NCBI RefSeq assembly: GCF_013299185.1 | Contig: NZ_JAAFKG010000003.1 | Span: 62,001-126,000 of the forward strand | Source of the DNA: Microcoleus sp. bin48.metabat.b7b8b9.023 | GTDB taxonomy: Bacteria > Cyanobacteriota > Cyanobacteriia > Cyanobacteriales > Microcoleaceae | DNA length: 64,000 bases | Direction of reading: 5' to 3' | Shown: positions 35,093 to 44,875 of the stretch, one piece after another | Layout: each line of letters begins with the position of its first letter | How positions within the stretch are numbered: the stretch's first letter is position 1 | Translations under genes and position numbers: made by a program | Notes under the pieces: generated by a model | The model's database searches: none | The model's input: only the letters and a program-made list of their open reading frames with translations | What the model was told of the DNA's origin: nothing

Positions 35093-38000
35093 ATGCCTAC
35101 TCCATTGAATGGTTCTTTGGGTCAAACCACTAATTTCACCAGCGTCAATGACCTCATTACAAAATGGCCGACTGCTGCCCAGAATCAAGGTATCAAACTG
35201 TCTGGGTTAGCTTTTGATGGCGTGGAAACTGATTACCTCAATCCTCAAGCGATCGCCAATCTCACCTTACCAACTAATGAAAATCCTAAAAGCTGGTTGA
35301 GTTATGGCAGTAGCCCTGGTATTGGTGTTTCATCGTCCTATGATGGTTGGTTCACCGACATCACTAAAATTAGAGCGGAAATCAACTATAATCCCAACAC
35401 AAATCAATCTCAGGCGCTGAAGCTGAAATGGGCAGATAACCAAGATATCACTAGCGCCACGATCGACCTTAGCACCTTGGGTATCAAAACTAGCCCAGGA
35501 GTTGGCGATCAAGGTAATGAAGTTGGTTTGCTACAAATCTTTAATAATGGGACTCTGGTACCAGCCAGCAATTTTACGATCACTCGTCTCAACGCTCCGA
35601 TCGCTCCAAAAGCGATTACTGCGGGTGCAGATGGAGTGACTTTCACTGGCGATCGCACCGATGGCAGTTTCCAATTCAAGATAGAAGCCAAGCCTCTCAC
35701 CAACACTGCTTTTGACGAACTGCGGTTCTCCGCCAAACCCTACGATAGCCCCACCGCTGCCTACACCGCCAGCTCTTTCAAAGACGATAGTTCCGACTAC
35801 CTGGTGCGGAAGATTGACTATCAAGGCACGGCAAATCAGCCTAGCCTTCAGTTTAGTGCCCCAACCTTCAGCGTCAACGAAAACGGGACAGCGGTTGCAG
35901 CCGTAACCGTGACGCGCACGGGTGGCAGCGAGGGCGCAGTTTCAGCTACAGTCAACTTGACCAATGGTACTGCTACGGCCCCTGGTGACTACAACAATAC
36001 TGCCATCCCTGTCAATTTTGCCGCTGGGGACTCTACACCCAAGACTATCACCGTTCCCATTGTCGATGACACCTTGGTGGAGTCTACCGAAACTGTCAAC
36101 TTAACTTTGGCAAACCCGACAGGTGGTGCAACGATTGGGACGCAAGGCACTGCCAGTTTGAGAATCATAGACAATGACACTCTCCCTGCGAGCACCCTGC
36201 AATTTAGTGCTCCTACCTTTAGTGTCAACGAAAATGGCACGGCCGTTGCAGCCGTAACCGTCACTCGTACTGGCAGCAGTACCGCCGCAGTCTCCGCCAC
36301 AGTCAACTTGACCAATGGTACTGCTACGGCCCCTGGTGACTACAACAATACTGCCATCCCTGTCAATTTTGCCGCTGGGGAGACAGCACCCAAGACTATC
36401 ACCATTCCCATTGTCGATGACACTTTGGTGGAAGGTACCGAAACTGTCAACTTAACTTTGGCAAACCCCACAGGTGGTGCAACGATTGGGACGCAAGGCA
36501 CTGCCACTTTGAGCATAGTGGACAATGACACTCTCCCTGCGAGCAGCCTGCAATTTAGTGCTCCTACCTTTAGGGTTAGAGAAGATGGCGTACCGATCGC
36601 AGCCGTGACAGTCACTCGCACTGGTAGCAGTACCGCAGCAGTTTCAGCCAGCCTCAACTTGACTAATGGCACTGCTACAGCCCCTGCTGACTACAACAAT
36701 AGTCCCATCCCTGTCAATTTTGCTGCTGGCGACTCCACACCCAAAGTCGTCAATATTCCGATCGTCAACGATACTTTGGTAGAGAGTACCGAAACAATCA
36801 ATTTAACTTTGGCAAACCCGACAGGTGGTGCGGCGATTGGAACGCAAGGTACCGCCCGTTTGGACATCGCAGACAATGATAGCAGCCTGCAATTTAGTGC
36901 TCCTACCTTCAGCACCAACGAAAATGGAACACCCATTGCAGCAGTGACAGTCACTCGCACAGGTGTAGCCTCTGGTGCAGTCTCAGCCACTGTCAGCTTG
37001 GCCGATGGAACTGCTACAGCCCCTGGTGACTACGCCAATACTCCGATCTCGGTCAATTTTGCTGCTGGCGATTCTGCACCCAAAGTCGTCAATATTCCGA
37101 TCGTCGATGACACCTTGGTAGAGGGTACCGAAAATATCCGCTTAACTTTGGGCAGCCCGACAGGCAATGCAACAATCGGGACGCAAAGTACAGCCACTTT
37201 CGACATCATAGACAATGACACTCTCCCTGCGAGCAGCCTGCAATTTAGTGCTCCTACCTTTAGTGTCAACGAAGATGGCGTACCGAGCGCAGCCGTGACA
37301 GTCACTCGTACTGGCAGCAGTACCGCCGCAGTTTCAGCTACTGTGAACCTAGCCAACGGTAGTGCTACAGCCCCTGCTGATTACAACAATAGTCCCATCC
37401 TGGTCAATTTTGGTGCTGGCGATTCTGCACCCAAGACGATCAATATTCCGATCGTCAACGACACCTTGGTAGAGGGTACCGAAACTGTCAACTTAAGTTT
37501 GGTTAACCCGACAGGCGGTGCGACGATTGGAACGCAAGGTACCGCCAGTTTGAACATTCTAGACAATGACAGCAGCCTGCAATTCAGTGGCTCCAGCTTC
37601 AGTGTCAACGAAGATGGAACCCCCATCACAACCGTAACCGTAACTCGTACTGGCAGTAGTGCTGGTGCTGTGTCAGCCACCGTCAGCTTGGCCGATGGAA
37701 CTGCTACAGCCCCTGGTGACTACGCCAATACTCCGATCGCTGTCAATTTTGCCGCTGGGGACAACACGCCCAAAACGGTCAATATTCCGATCGTCAACGA
37801 CACTCTGGTAGAAGGTAACGAAACTGTCCGTTTAACTTTGGGTAGCCCGACAGGCAATACCACCATTGGCACCCAAAGCACAGCCACTGTCAACATCGTA
37901 GACAATGACAGCAGCCTGCAATTTAGTTCCCCTACCTTTGGCGTCAACGAAGATGGAACGCCCGTTGCAGCCGTGACAGTTACTCGAACTGGCAGCAGCG

Positions 38001-39910
38001 CCGGTGCAGTCTCAGCCAACGTGAACTTGACTAACGGTACTGCGATCGCCCCTGGTGATTACACCGGTACTCCGATTCCTGTCAATTTTGCCGCTGGGGA
38101 TACGACACCCAAAGTCATCAATATTCCGATTATCAACGACGCTTTGGTAGAGGGTACCGAAACAGTCAATTTAAGTTTGGTTGGCCCGACAGGCAATGCC
38201 ACCATTGGCACCCAAAGTACCGCCACTTTGAACATCTTAGACAATGACAGCACCCTGCAATTTAGCGCTCCTACCTTCAGGGTTCGAGAAGATGGCGTAC
38301 CGATCGCAGCCGTGACAGTCACTCGCACTGGCAGCAATGTCGGTGCAGTCTCAGCCAGCGTCAACTTGGCCGATGGTACTGCTACAACCCCTGCTGACTA
38401 CACCGGTACTCCGATCGTTGTCAATTTTGCTGATGGGGACAACACACCCAAGACAGTGGATATTCCGATCGTCAACGACACCTTGGTAGAGGGTAACGAA
38501 ACAGTCAATTTAAGTTTGGTTAGCCCGACAGGCAACGCCACCATTGGCACCCAAGGAACCGCCATTTTGGACATTGCAGACAATGACAGCACTCTGCAAT
38601 TTAGTTCCCCTACCTTTAGCGCCAATGAAGATGGAACACCCGTTGCAGTCGTGACAGTTACTCGCACTGGTATTAATACTGGTGCAGTCTCAGCCACCGT
38701 CAGCTTGACTGATGGAACTGCTACAGCCCCTGGCGACTACGGCAACACTCCCATCTTGGTCAATTTTGGCGCTGGGGACAGCATACCCAAAACACTCACC
38801 ATTCCTATTGTCAACGACACCTTGGTAGAGCCTACCGAAAATCTCACCTTAACTTTGGGTAGCCCGACAGGCAATGCCACCATTGGCACGCAAGGTACCG
38901 CTACTTTCGACATCATTGACAACGACAGCACCCTGCAATTTAGCGCCCCTACCTTCAGGATCAGAGAAGATGGCGTACCGGTTGCAGCCGTGACAGTCAC
39001 TCGCACTGGCAGTAATGTTGACGCAGTTTCAGCTACTGTGAACCTCAGTAATGGAACTGCGATCGCCCCTGGTGACTACACCAATACTCCGATCTCTGTC
39101 AATTTTGCCGCTGGGGATTCTGCACCCAAAGTCGTGAATCTTCCTATTATCGATGACACTTTGGTGGAGCCAAACGAAACTCTCAATTTAAGTTTGGTTA
39201 ACCCGACAGGCAATGCCGCCATTGGCACCCAAAGTACAGCCGTTACGACGATCGTAGACAATGACAGCACCCTGCAATTTAGCGCCCCCTTCTTCAGTGT
39301 CAACGAAGATGGAACGCCCGTGGCAGAAGTGACAGTCACCCGTACAGGCAGTAGTGCTGGTGCAGCGTCAGCTTTCATCAACTTGACCGATGGTACTGCT
39401 ACAGCCGGCATTGATTACACCAATGGTTTGATCGCTGTCAATTTTGCCACTGGGGATTTAGCACCCAAAACGATCGCCATTCCCATTATCGATGACCTTT
39501 TCCCGGATGGTCTTTTCTTTCCGCTTGACGAAACTGTCAATTTAAGTTTGGTTAACCCGACAGGCGCCACGATTGGAACCCAAAGTACGGCCGTTATGAC
39601 GATCGTAGACAATGACGTTGTATTTGGGAATAGAACGGCAAGCAGTCTGACTTTGACAAACGACGAGCTACTCAACGGTGGCCTGCGAAAGACTTCCAGC
39701 TTGTCTGGGGTTCCGGCGCAGGGAACAGCAGATTTGGTGAACAAATCTATCGCCGACGAGCTACTGAGTGGCGGAATCGGAGCCTCTAATGTCGGGATTA
39801 ATTCCAACTCAGTCTCCAACTTCGGTGTCGCCGCTAGCTGGTTGAATTCACTCACAGATCCGAAGCTTAATCCTGGTTTGGTCGCCTTGAACAACCAATT
39901 TGCTAAGTAG
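35093..39910 (+). CDS. Giant Calx-beta repeat protein, probably secreted
   Basis: 1605 aa. A unique N-terminal domain (about 1-245, 'MPTPLNGSLGQTTNF' on) is followed by 11 Calx-beta repeats. They start near residues 250, 368, 485, 598, 715, 828, 941, 1054, 1168, 1280 and 1393, and each has 113 or 117 aa. Each has 'LQFSAPTFSVNE.G' at the start, '...VTVTRTGSS..AVSATVNL' in the middle and 'DDTLVE..ET.NL.L..PTG' and 'DND' at the end, with acidic Ca2+ ligands. The last ~100 residues are unique. No Sec signal peptide is seen, as usual for type I-secreted cyanobacterial surface or matrix proteins. Role probably adhesion, motility sheath or matrix. Repeat DNA is highly similar, hence prone to recombination. 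Confidence 0.9.
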   Translation: MPTPLNGSLGQTTNFTSVNDLITKWPTAAQNQGIKLSGLAFDGVETDYLNPQAIANLTLPTNENPKSWLSYGSSPGIGVSSSYDGWFTDITKIRAEINYNPNTNQSQALKLKWADNQDITSATIDLSTLGIKTSPGVGDQGNEVGLLQIFNNGTLVPASNFTITRLNAPIAPKAITAGADGVTFTGDRTDGSFQFKIEAKPLTNTAFDELRFSAKPYDSPTAAYTASSFKDDSSDYLVRKIDYQGTANQPSLQFSAPTFSVNENGTAVAAVTVTRTGGSEGAVSATVNLTNGTATAPGDYNNTAIPVNFAAGDSTPKTITVPIVDDTLVESTETVNLTLANPTGGATIGTQGTASLRIIDNDTLPASTLQFSAPTFSVNENGTAVAAVTVTRTGSSTAAVSATVNLTNGTATAPGDYNNTAIPVNFAAGETAPKTITIPIVDDTLVEGTETVNLTLANPTGGATIGTQGTATLSIVDNDTLPASSLQFSAPTFRVREDGVPIAAVTVTRTGSSTAAVSASLNLTNGTATAPADYNNSPIPVNFAAGDSTPKVVNIPIVNDTLVESTETINLTLANPTGGAAIGTQGTARLDIADNDSSLQFSAPTFSTNENGTPIAAVTVTRTGVASGAVSATVSLADGTATAPGDYANTPISVNFAAGDSAPKVVNIPIVDDTLVEGTENIRLTLGSPTGNATIGTQSTATFDIIDNDTLPASSLQFSAPTFSVNEDGVPSAAVTVTRTGSSTAAVSATVNLANGSATAPADYNNSPILVNFGAGDSAPKTINIPIVNDTLVEGTETVNLSLVNPTGGATIGTQGTASLNILDNDSSLQFSGSSFSVNEDGTPITTVTVTRTGSSAGAVSATVSLADGTATAPGDYANTPIAVNFAAGDNTPKTVNIPIVNDTLVEGNETVRLTLGSPTGNTTIGTQSTATVNIVDNDSSLQFSSPTFGVNEDGTPVAAVTVTRTGSSAGAVSANVNLTNGTAIAPGDYTGTPIPVNFAAGDTTPKVINIPIINDALVEGTETVNLSLVGPTGNATIGTQSTATLNILDNDSTLQFSAPTFRVREDGVPIAAVTVTRTGSNVGAVSASVNLADGTATTPADYTGTPIVVNFADGDNTPKTVDIPIVNDTLVEGNETVNLSLVSPTGNATIGTQGTAILDIADNDSTLQFSSPTFSANEDGTPVAVVTVTRTGINTGAVSATVSLTDGTATAPGDYGNTPILVNFGAGDSIPKTLTIPIVNDTLVEPTENLTLTLGSPTGNATIGTQGTATFDIIDNDSTLQFSAPTFRIREDGVPVAAVTVTRTGSNVDAVSATVNLSNGTAIAPGDYTNTPISVNFAAGDSAPKVVNLPIIDDTLVEPNETLNLSLVNPTGNAAIGTQSTAVTTIVDNDSTLQFSAPFFSVNEDGTPVAEVTVTRTGSSAGAASAFINLTDGTATAGIDYTNGLIAVNFATGDLAPKTIAIPIIDDLFPDGLFFPLDETVNLSLVNPTGATIGTQSTAVMTIVDNDVVFGNRTASSLTLTNDELLNGGLRKTSSLSGVPAQGTADLVNKSIADELLSGGIGASNVGINSNSVSNFGVAASWLNSLTDPKLNPGLVALNNQFAK

Positions 39911-39954
39911 GTCTTTTGACTAGCAATTGGCGTTAGTGGGTTTTAATCAAGGGT

Positions 39955-40141
39955 ATGTAGTTGGGCTTTAGCCCTCTAGCTAACTCAACTACATAGCTCT
40001 TGTTTAAAGAGCGCTCATAGGGTATGTAGTTGGGCTTTAGCCCTCTAGCTAACTCAACTACATAGCTCTTTTTTAAAGAGCGCCCAAGCCCAACTACGTG
40101 CCTCTACGGTATGTAGTTGGGCTTTAGCCCTCTAGCTAACT
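39955..40141. repeat. Repeats with GTAGTTG/CAACTAC inverted ends
   Basis: Three copies of GGTATGTAGTTGGGCTTTAG followed by CCCTCTAGCTAACTCAACTAC. Each can fold as GTAGTTG...CAACTAC. First possible terminator structures after the Calx-beta gene. Confidence 0.7.
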
Positions 40142-40290
40142 CAACTACGTACCTGCCGGCCAAGAGCGCCCAAGCGCAACTACGTACCTGCCGGCCAAGA
40201 TCGCCCAAGCGCAACTACGTACCTGCCGGCCAAGAGCGCCCAAGCGCAACTACGTACCTCTTTTTTAAAGAGCGATCGAGCGCAACTACG
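40142..40290. repeat. 35-bp tandem repeat
   Basis: Unit CAACTACGTACCTGCCGGCC followed by AAGAGCGCCCAAGCG, three near-exact copies (one has AAGATCGCC), then a diverged copy with CTCTTTTTTAAAGAGCG. Confidence 0.8.
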
Positions 40291-40310
40291 TGCCTCTCTC
40301 GATCGCAATT

Positions 40311-40414
40311 TCAAACTGCAAAAAACTTTTTTTTTACAATGCTGTCATCGCTCGGGAGCTGTATAATACTCGCGATCGGGGACAGCACAACAAATGCAAA
40401 ACTGAGATGCTCCC
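40311..40414. mobile_element. MITE (GAGATGCTCCC family), partial copy
   Basis: The right end ATGCAAAACTGAGATGCTCCC and the core GCTGTC..GCTCGGGAG..GACAGCAC match the complete copies at 44663-44778 and 62550-62673; the left terminal GGGAGCATCTC is missing. Confidence 0.65.
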
Positions 40415-40447
40415 GAATGCAATTCAAGTCTAATCCAGTGGCGTACA

Positions 40448-42748
40448 TTAGTTGAATTTACTATTATTAATAGCTTTGTTTTTTGACTTAGACTGCTGCG
40501 GTAATTGCCTCGATCGCACTTCTATTGCTCCATCGCTCACAGCACTCAAAGGCAACTCGAATTCCTCAATATCATTGCGGTACTTCACCGCAATATCAGC
40601 ACCATTAATAATCGCCCCCAACAGCCGCGGCCCCGATTTGTGCGAATCATCATCATCAGATTCCACCAACTGATCCGCAGCCTCAGACAACATACTAGCG
40701 AGAGTATAACCAGCCCGCGCCACCAAAATTATACCGTCCGTATAGGGTTCCAGCGTCAGTGCGTCGTTGCACTCGCTCAACGCCGGAGAATCCACCACCA
40801 CAAAATCAAAGCGATTGCGAACATCCTCAAACAACCTCCGCATTTCGCTCGATTCCAGTACCGCCGAAGCCTGCCGCAAACTGCCCGGACTCGGTACGAC
40901 ATATAGGTTCTCTACCTCTGGAACCAACAAAACGCACTCGCTCATATTGCCGTAATAGTGCAAAGGTTCCACCGCCGCCAGGGGATCCGCAGCTATTTTC
41001 AAAGATTCCACATTAGAACCCGATCGCAAATCTGCTTCAATTAACAAAGTCCGTTTACCCGATCGAGCCGACGCAATTGCCAAATTGTAAGCACTAAAAC
41101 TCTTTCCCTCCAAAGGCGCCGCCGAAGTCAACAACACCACCTTCACAGGTTTTTCGCCAATTCGGCGCAAATTAGTCCGCAACCGCTCGTAAAACTCCAA
41201 ATAAGGCGAATTGGGTTCCAAAGCCAGCGGCATCTCCTCCCCATAGGAATCAAACACCGTCACTTCAGGCAAAACTGCCAGTATTGGCACCTCTTTTTCC
41301 ACCAAAGCCGCCCGCACTTCTTCCCAACTGTAAAACTTCCCGTTGAGCATTCCCAACAAAAATATCAACCCGCCGCCCAGCAGCAATCCCACAAATCCGC
41401 CCACCGCCAGCATCACCGGCAAACCTTTCTTGTTTGGCGGAACGTCATCAATTTTGGGACGCTGGGCGATTGTCAAACTCCCCGTTGTCTCAGCTTTCGC
41501 CGCCTCAGCATCTACCAAAGCCGCCTGCATCTTATCGTAGAGAGCTTTTTTCAGCGCCACTTGCTGGGCTAACCGCGCTTGTTCTAACTGCTTGTTGGGG
41601 ATTTTCGCGTATTCCTGGCGCAATTGTCGTTCAGTGTTCTCTACTCCTTTGAGTTGTTCTTGCACCACATCCCGCTGCGTTTGTAAAGCAATCAAACTTT
41701 GAGCTAGCTGCTGTCTCGCCGGGTCTAAAGAAGAGTCTATCCGAATTCGATCGGCACTTCTGAGCGGAGCAGCCACCCCGTTACCCCCGAGCACCTCCGA
41801 TTGTCGCTGCTGTAACTGCTGCTCAAAAGCTTGTTTTTGTTTGAGCAATTCCACAATTTTCGGGTGTTCCTCCTGTAAGTCGCTGCGTAGAATTTTGAGC
41901 TGAGATTCGATCGAAAACAGTTGCACTCGCAGTTGTGCAATAATTGGATCGGCAGACAGTGCTTGAGCCACGTAAGCTTGCTCTCCATTCAATCCCAAGC
42001 GTTCCTGCAAGCTTTTAATTTGAGCTACTATTGCTCCCAACTGCACCCGGAGTTGCCGCTGCTGCTGTTCGGTGGCGATAATCGCTTGCGGCAATGTACC
42101 GCTCTGAACTGCTAAAATAGAAGTTTCTTCTCGTTTTTCGTAGGATTCAAGTTTTGCTTCCACCTCTCTGAGTTCCTGAGTTACTTTCGGCAAGCGTTGG
42201 TTAATTTGAGCGATCGTTTTTCGGACGCTGGAAGTATTGGAATTTTCGCTGTAAATCACCATTTCTTTCATCAAAGCCTCTGCTCGCTTTTCAGCTTTTA
42301 GGGGATCGGCATTTTTGTACGATACTTGAATCAAAGCACTGGGGTCATTACTCTTAGTCGGCATCTTGAGTTCCACGCCGTCTTTCAGCTTTTTAGTCAA
42401 TATTTTTACTTTTTCGTTCCATTCTTCTGAATTTATTTTTGCTGCTTGTTTATTTAATTTGTTTTCTGCTTTAATGAGTTCTGTTGCGGCTGCTTCGATG
42501 ACCTCTTGATTGAGCAACTGATCTTTAGTTATTTCTTGTCCTTCCTGTTGAATCTTGGTAGTGGTTGATGAAAAAATCACGCTCGGTTTGCCGTAGGCCA
42601 GCGCACCTTTAGCAACGTAAACCGGCGCCTGAGTTGGCTGCACGGCAACTACTCCGGACACGCCCACAGTCACCGCGAGAGTGGCTAGTCCCACCCACTT
42701 GTATTGGTCAAAAGCAATCAAATAACGTTTGACAACTGATAAAGTCAT
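40448..42748 (-). CDS. Wzc-like polysaccharide co-polymerase / exopolysaccharide kinase
   Basis: 766 aa inner-membrane protein controlling exopolysaccharide polymerisation and export. N-terminal Wzz domain with TM1 near residues 18-36. A long periplasmic coiled coil covers about 170-410 ('AQINQRLPKVTQELREVEAK', 'LRSDLQEEHPKIVELLKQKQ'). TM2 is near 438-462 ('LPVMLAVGGFVGLLLGGG'). The C-terminal P-loop domain has a Walker A-like 'SAAPLEGKSFSAYNLA', Walker A' 'TLLIEADLR' and Walker B 'FDFVVVDSP'. Walker A is divergent (PLEGKS instead of PGEGKS). There is no Tyr cluster at the C-terminus. Forms an EPS locus with the Wza-like gene at 44.9 kb, from which it is separated by the TnpB element. Confidence 0.88.
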   Translation of the reverse strand: MTLSVVKRYLIAFDQYKWVGLATLAVTVGVSGVVAVQPTQAPVYVAKGALAYGKPSVIFSSTTTKIQQEGQEITKDQLLNQEVIEAAATELIKAENKLNKQAAKINSEEWNEKVKILTKKLKDGVELKMPTKSNDPSALIQVSYKNADPLKAEKRAEALMKEMVIYSENSNTSSVRKTIAQINQRLPKVTQELREVEAKLESYEKREETSILAVQSGTLPQAIIATEQQQRQLRVQLGAIVAQIKSLQERLGLNGEQAYVAQALSADPIIAQLRVQLFSIESQLKILRSDLQEEHPKIVELLKQKQAFEQQLQQRQSEVLGGNGVAAPLRSADRIRIDSSLDPARQQLAQSLIALQTQRDVVQEQLKGVENTERQLRQEYAKIPNKQLEQARLAQQVALKKALYDKMQAALVDAEAAKAETTGSLTIAQRPKIDDVPPNKKGLPVMLAVGGFVGLLLGGGLIFLLGMLNGKFYSWEEVRAALVEKEVPILAVLPEVTVFDSYGEEMPLALEPNSPYLEFYERLRTNLRRIGEKPVKVVLLTSAAPLEGKSFSAYNLAIASARSGKRTLLIEADLRSGSNVESLKIAADPLAAVEPLHYYGNMSECVLLVPEVENLYVVPSPGSLRQASAVLESSEMRRLFEDVRNRFDFVVVDSPALSECNDALTLEPYTDGIILVARAGYTLASMLSEAADQLVESDDDDSHKSGPRLLGAIINGADIAVKYRNDIEEFELPLSAVSDGAIEVRSRQLPQQSKSKNKAINNSKFN

Positions 42749-42806
42749 AACTATTTTAGATTGAAGAATTGAATAATTGCTAACGATAAATCCTAACTAA
42801 GTAGTT

Positions 42807-42840
42807 GAAACTCTCAGGGCTAAAGCCGCTGAGATTCTTA
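42807..42840 (-). ncRNA. Right-end hairpin / presumed omega-RNA end of the second TnpB element
   Basis: Stem CTCAGCGGC / GCCCTGAG with loop around TTTA (42813-42833), 20 bases past the tnpB stop. IS605-type right ends carry such hairpins and the guide RNA ends beside them. The true boundary is not determined. Confidence 0.4.
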
Positions 42841-42853
42841 AGAAATTACTTTC

Positions 42854-44341
42854 TCAACCATCCCAAAGAGACAATTGCTTGTACTGTGGGTTCCCGGTCA
42901 CAAGCCGTTTGCCTTTTTGGGGCGGCTTATTATCTACCAGGCGTTCATACAAGTTCACATCAAAGATGCTTAGTTGTACTGGTTTCGACGAGTCCCGCCG
43001 TACCGTTTTCGCTCTAATTCTAGTTTTTCTCACAATAGTTAACCCGTAGGACTCTATTGCTTTGGTTCTGACGTTTCTCGCAGCTTGAATGTTGGCATCG
43101 TCGATATGTCCACAGTTGGTGCAAATAAACTTTTCACCATTGCGACTTACTTTATCGATGTGCTTGCACTTGCTGCAAGTTTGGCTGGTGTATTGGGGAT
43201 TGACTCTATATAATTTCTTGCCTGACTTTACAGCCACATATTCAAGCTTTTGAGTTAATCCATACCAGCTTGCATCAGCGATTGAACGATTTAAACCTCG
43301 TTTAGCTGATTGATTATTTGGTAAAAATCTACCAGTTTCAGAAGAGACGGGTTTACACCGCTTCATCATATTTTTAACTTGCAAGTCTTCAACTGCAACA
43401 CCATCAGCTAGACCTACAATCTTGTGTGCAACCCACCACTGATAAGCTTCGCGTTTTTGTTGAATCTTATGATGTAAGGTAGTTACTTTGTTTTGTGCTT
43501 TTCTGCGGTTCTTACTCCCCTTTTGCTTCCTATTAACTCGTCTTTGCCTAACTTTCATTAAGCGTTTTATATGCTTGTTAGTAGAAAACCTTGGGTTGTC
43601 GATTGTTTCACCATTAGACAAGTAAACCAGTTTAGTTAATCCCATATCGCAGCCAATGATTGATTTAATTTCACTGTCAGGAATTATTGAAAAATCTGGT
43701 ATAGCTTTGTCTTCTATTCTCACAGAAACATACCAACCATCTGCTTTTTGCCTAATTGTCACCGTTCTAATATCAAACCCATTCGGGATATTACGGGAGT
43801 TAAAAAACCGCATCCATCCGATTTTAGGTAAGTAAATTTTACTTCCCTTAATTTTCACCCTTCCTGGCTTATATGCGAAGGATTTAAAATAATGGCTACG
43901 CTTGAATTTAGGGAAGCCCGCACCTTTGAAGAATTTGTTAAATGCCTCGTTAACTCTAGCTGGAATTGATTGTAAAACATCACAATCAATGTCTTGATAC
44001 CAAGGGCGACTGGTTTTGAGATTGATTAAGTTAGCGTCTTGCATTAACGATGCTGACCTTTTTGGCGACTTGTCTTTTTCGCCTTCTTTCTTGGCTTTAC
44101 CACCGCCATCTTTCCAGGGGTTTTCAAGCTGAGTTCCTTTAACTAAACTACAAGTTAAAGGCATAATTTCTGTTTGGGTTTTTAAATCACAGTAAGTACC
44201 GCAAAGAAATTGCTGATACCAACCATCCATACGGTCACGCAAGCACCAGTTATACGTCGCTCGCAACATATTCAACCAACCAGATAATTTCTCTGATTGT
44301 TGATTGTTTGGGCGTAACTTGTACTTGTAACTTAACAACAT
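42854..44341 (-). CDS. tnpB: TnpB RNA-guided nuclease, second element, with C-terminal extension
   Basis: 495 aa, start 'MLLSYKYKLRPNNQQ'. RuvC residues present: Asp in 'IGCDMGLTKLVYLSNGE', Glu in 'VAVEDLQVKN', Asp in 'IDDANIQAARN'. Full zinc finger C-x2-C...C-x2-C ('TCSKCKH', 'ICTNCGH'). Only modestly similar to the TnpB at 10.4 kb, so the two come from different elements. An unusual ~60-residue C-terminal extension holds two strings, 'QLSIF' (456-460) and 'QLSLW' (489-493), that fit the beta sliding clamp-binding consensus. No tnpA beside it. It sits between the Wzc-like and Wza-like genes. Confidence 0.93.
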   Translation of the reverse strand: MLLSYKYKLRPNNQQSEKLSGWLNMLRATYNWCLRDRMDGWYQQFLCGTYCDLKTQTEIMPLTCSLVKGTQLENPWKDGGGKAKKEGEKDKSPKRSASLMQDANLINLKTSRPWYQDIDCDVLQSIPARVNEAFNKFFKGAGFPKFKRSHYFKSFAYKPGRVKIKGSKIYLPKIGWMRFFNSRNIPNGFDIRTVTIRQKADGWYVSVRIEDKAIPDFSIIPDSEIKSIIGCDMGLTKLVYLSNGETIDNPRFSTNKHIKRLMKVRQRRVNRKQKGSKNRRKAQNKVTTLHHKIQQKREAYQWWVAHKIVGLADGVAVEDLQVKNMMKRCKPVSSETGRFLPNNQSAKRGLNRSIADASWYGLTQKLEYVAVKSGKKLYRVNPQYTSQTCSKCKHIDKVSRNGEKFICTNCGHIDDANIQAARNVRTKAIESYGLTIVRKTRIRAKTVRRDSSKPVQLSIFDVNLYERLVDNKPPQKGKRLVTGNPQYKQLSLWDG

Positions 44342-44875
44342 TTATTTTTTACCTCCTATCTTAATAATTTTACACTGCTTCTACCATGTCAATTGTTAAA
44401 AATCAAGAAAGATTCATTGGGGATTAAAATCCCCCGCGTCGCTTTCCTCTCATCTCTTTCATAGACTGAGCTTCCCCCTTCCCGTTAATTTTTTGTGATA
44501 GCAAAAAACCTATAGCCTTTGTCAAAAAGATGGCATCGGGCATGGGGCAAAGAGGGCATCGGGCATCGCTCATTTTTTTGAGAACCGCTCTAGTATGTTG
44601 TATGGGCGGGTTTAGCTAACAATCTTTTTAGATATAAGCGAGTTTGCGAGTACAAAACTGCTGGGAGCATCTCAGTTTTGCAAAAAGCATTTTTTTATTA
44701 TAGTGCTGTCCCCGCTCGCGAGTTGTAGAATACGCGAGTTCTTAAGCTCGCACTGTAAATGCAAAACAGAAATGCTCCTAAACTGCCTATCCATAACAGT
44801 TAACTAATGACTAATAACGTTCGCTCGGGGGGGGACAGCACTAATGACTAATAACTAATAACTAATAACCAATGA
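44342..44875. other. Interval left of the second TnpB element
   Basis: Holds the presumed element left end with hairpin GGGGAT-TAAA-ATCCCC (44418-44433), a complete MITE (44663-44778) and short TAATGACTAATAACT repeats up to the stop of the next gene. No coding sequence. Confidence 0.65.
44663..44778. mobile_element. MITE (GAGATGCTCCC family), complete copy
   Basis: Terminal inverted repeats GGGAGCATCTCAGTTTTGCA and, reversed, GGAGCATTTCTGTTTTGCAT. The core has GCTGTCCCCGCTCGCGAG. Related to 40311-40414 and 62550-62673. Confidence 0.8.

Larger units (their letters stand above)
39911..40447. other. Repeat-rich interval after the Calx-beta gene
   Basis: Filled with GTAGTTGGGCTTTAGCCC-type repeats (39955-40140), a 35-bp tandem repeat (40142-40290) and a partial MITE (40311-40414). 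No coding sequence is supported. Confidence 0.75.

Noticed and set aside
35989-39411. Series of regularly spaced 99-111-aa minus-strand ORFs
   Set aside because: They are antisense shadows of the Calx-beta repeats; their regular spacing mirrors the repeats and none has a recognisable domain or ribosome-binding site.
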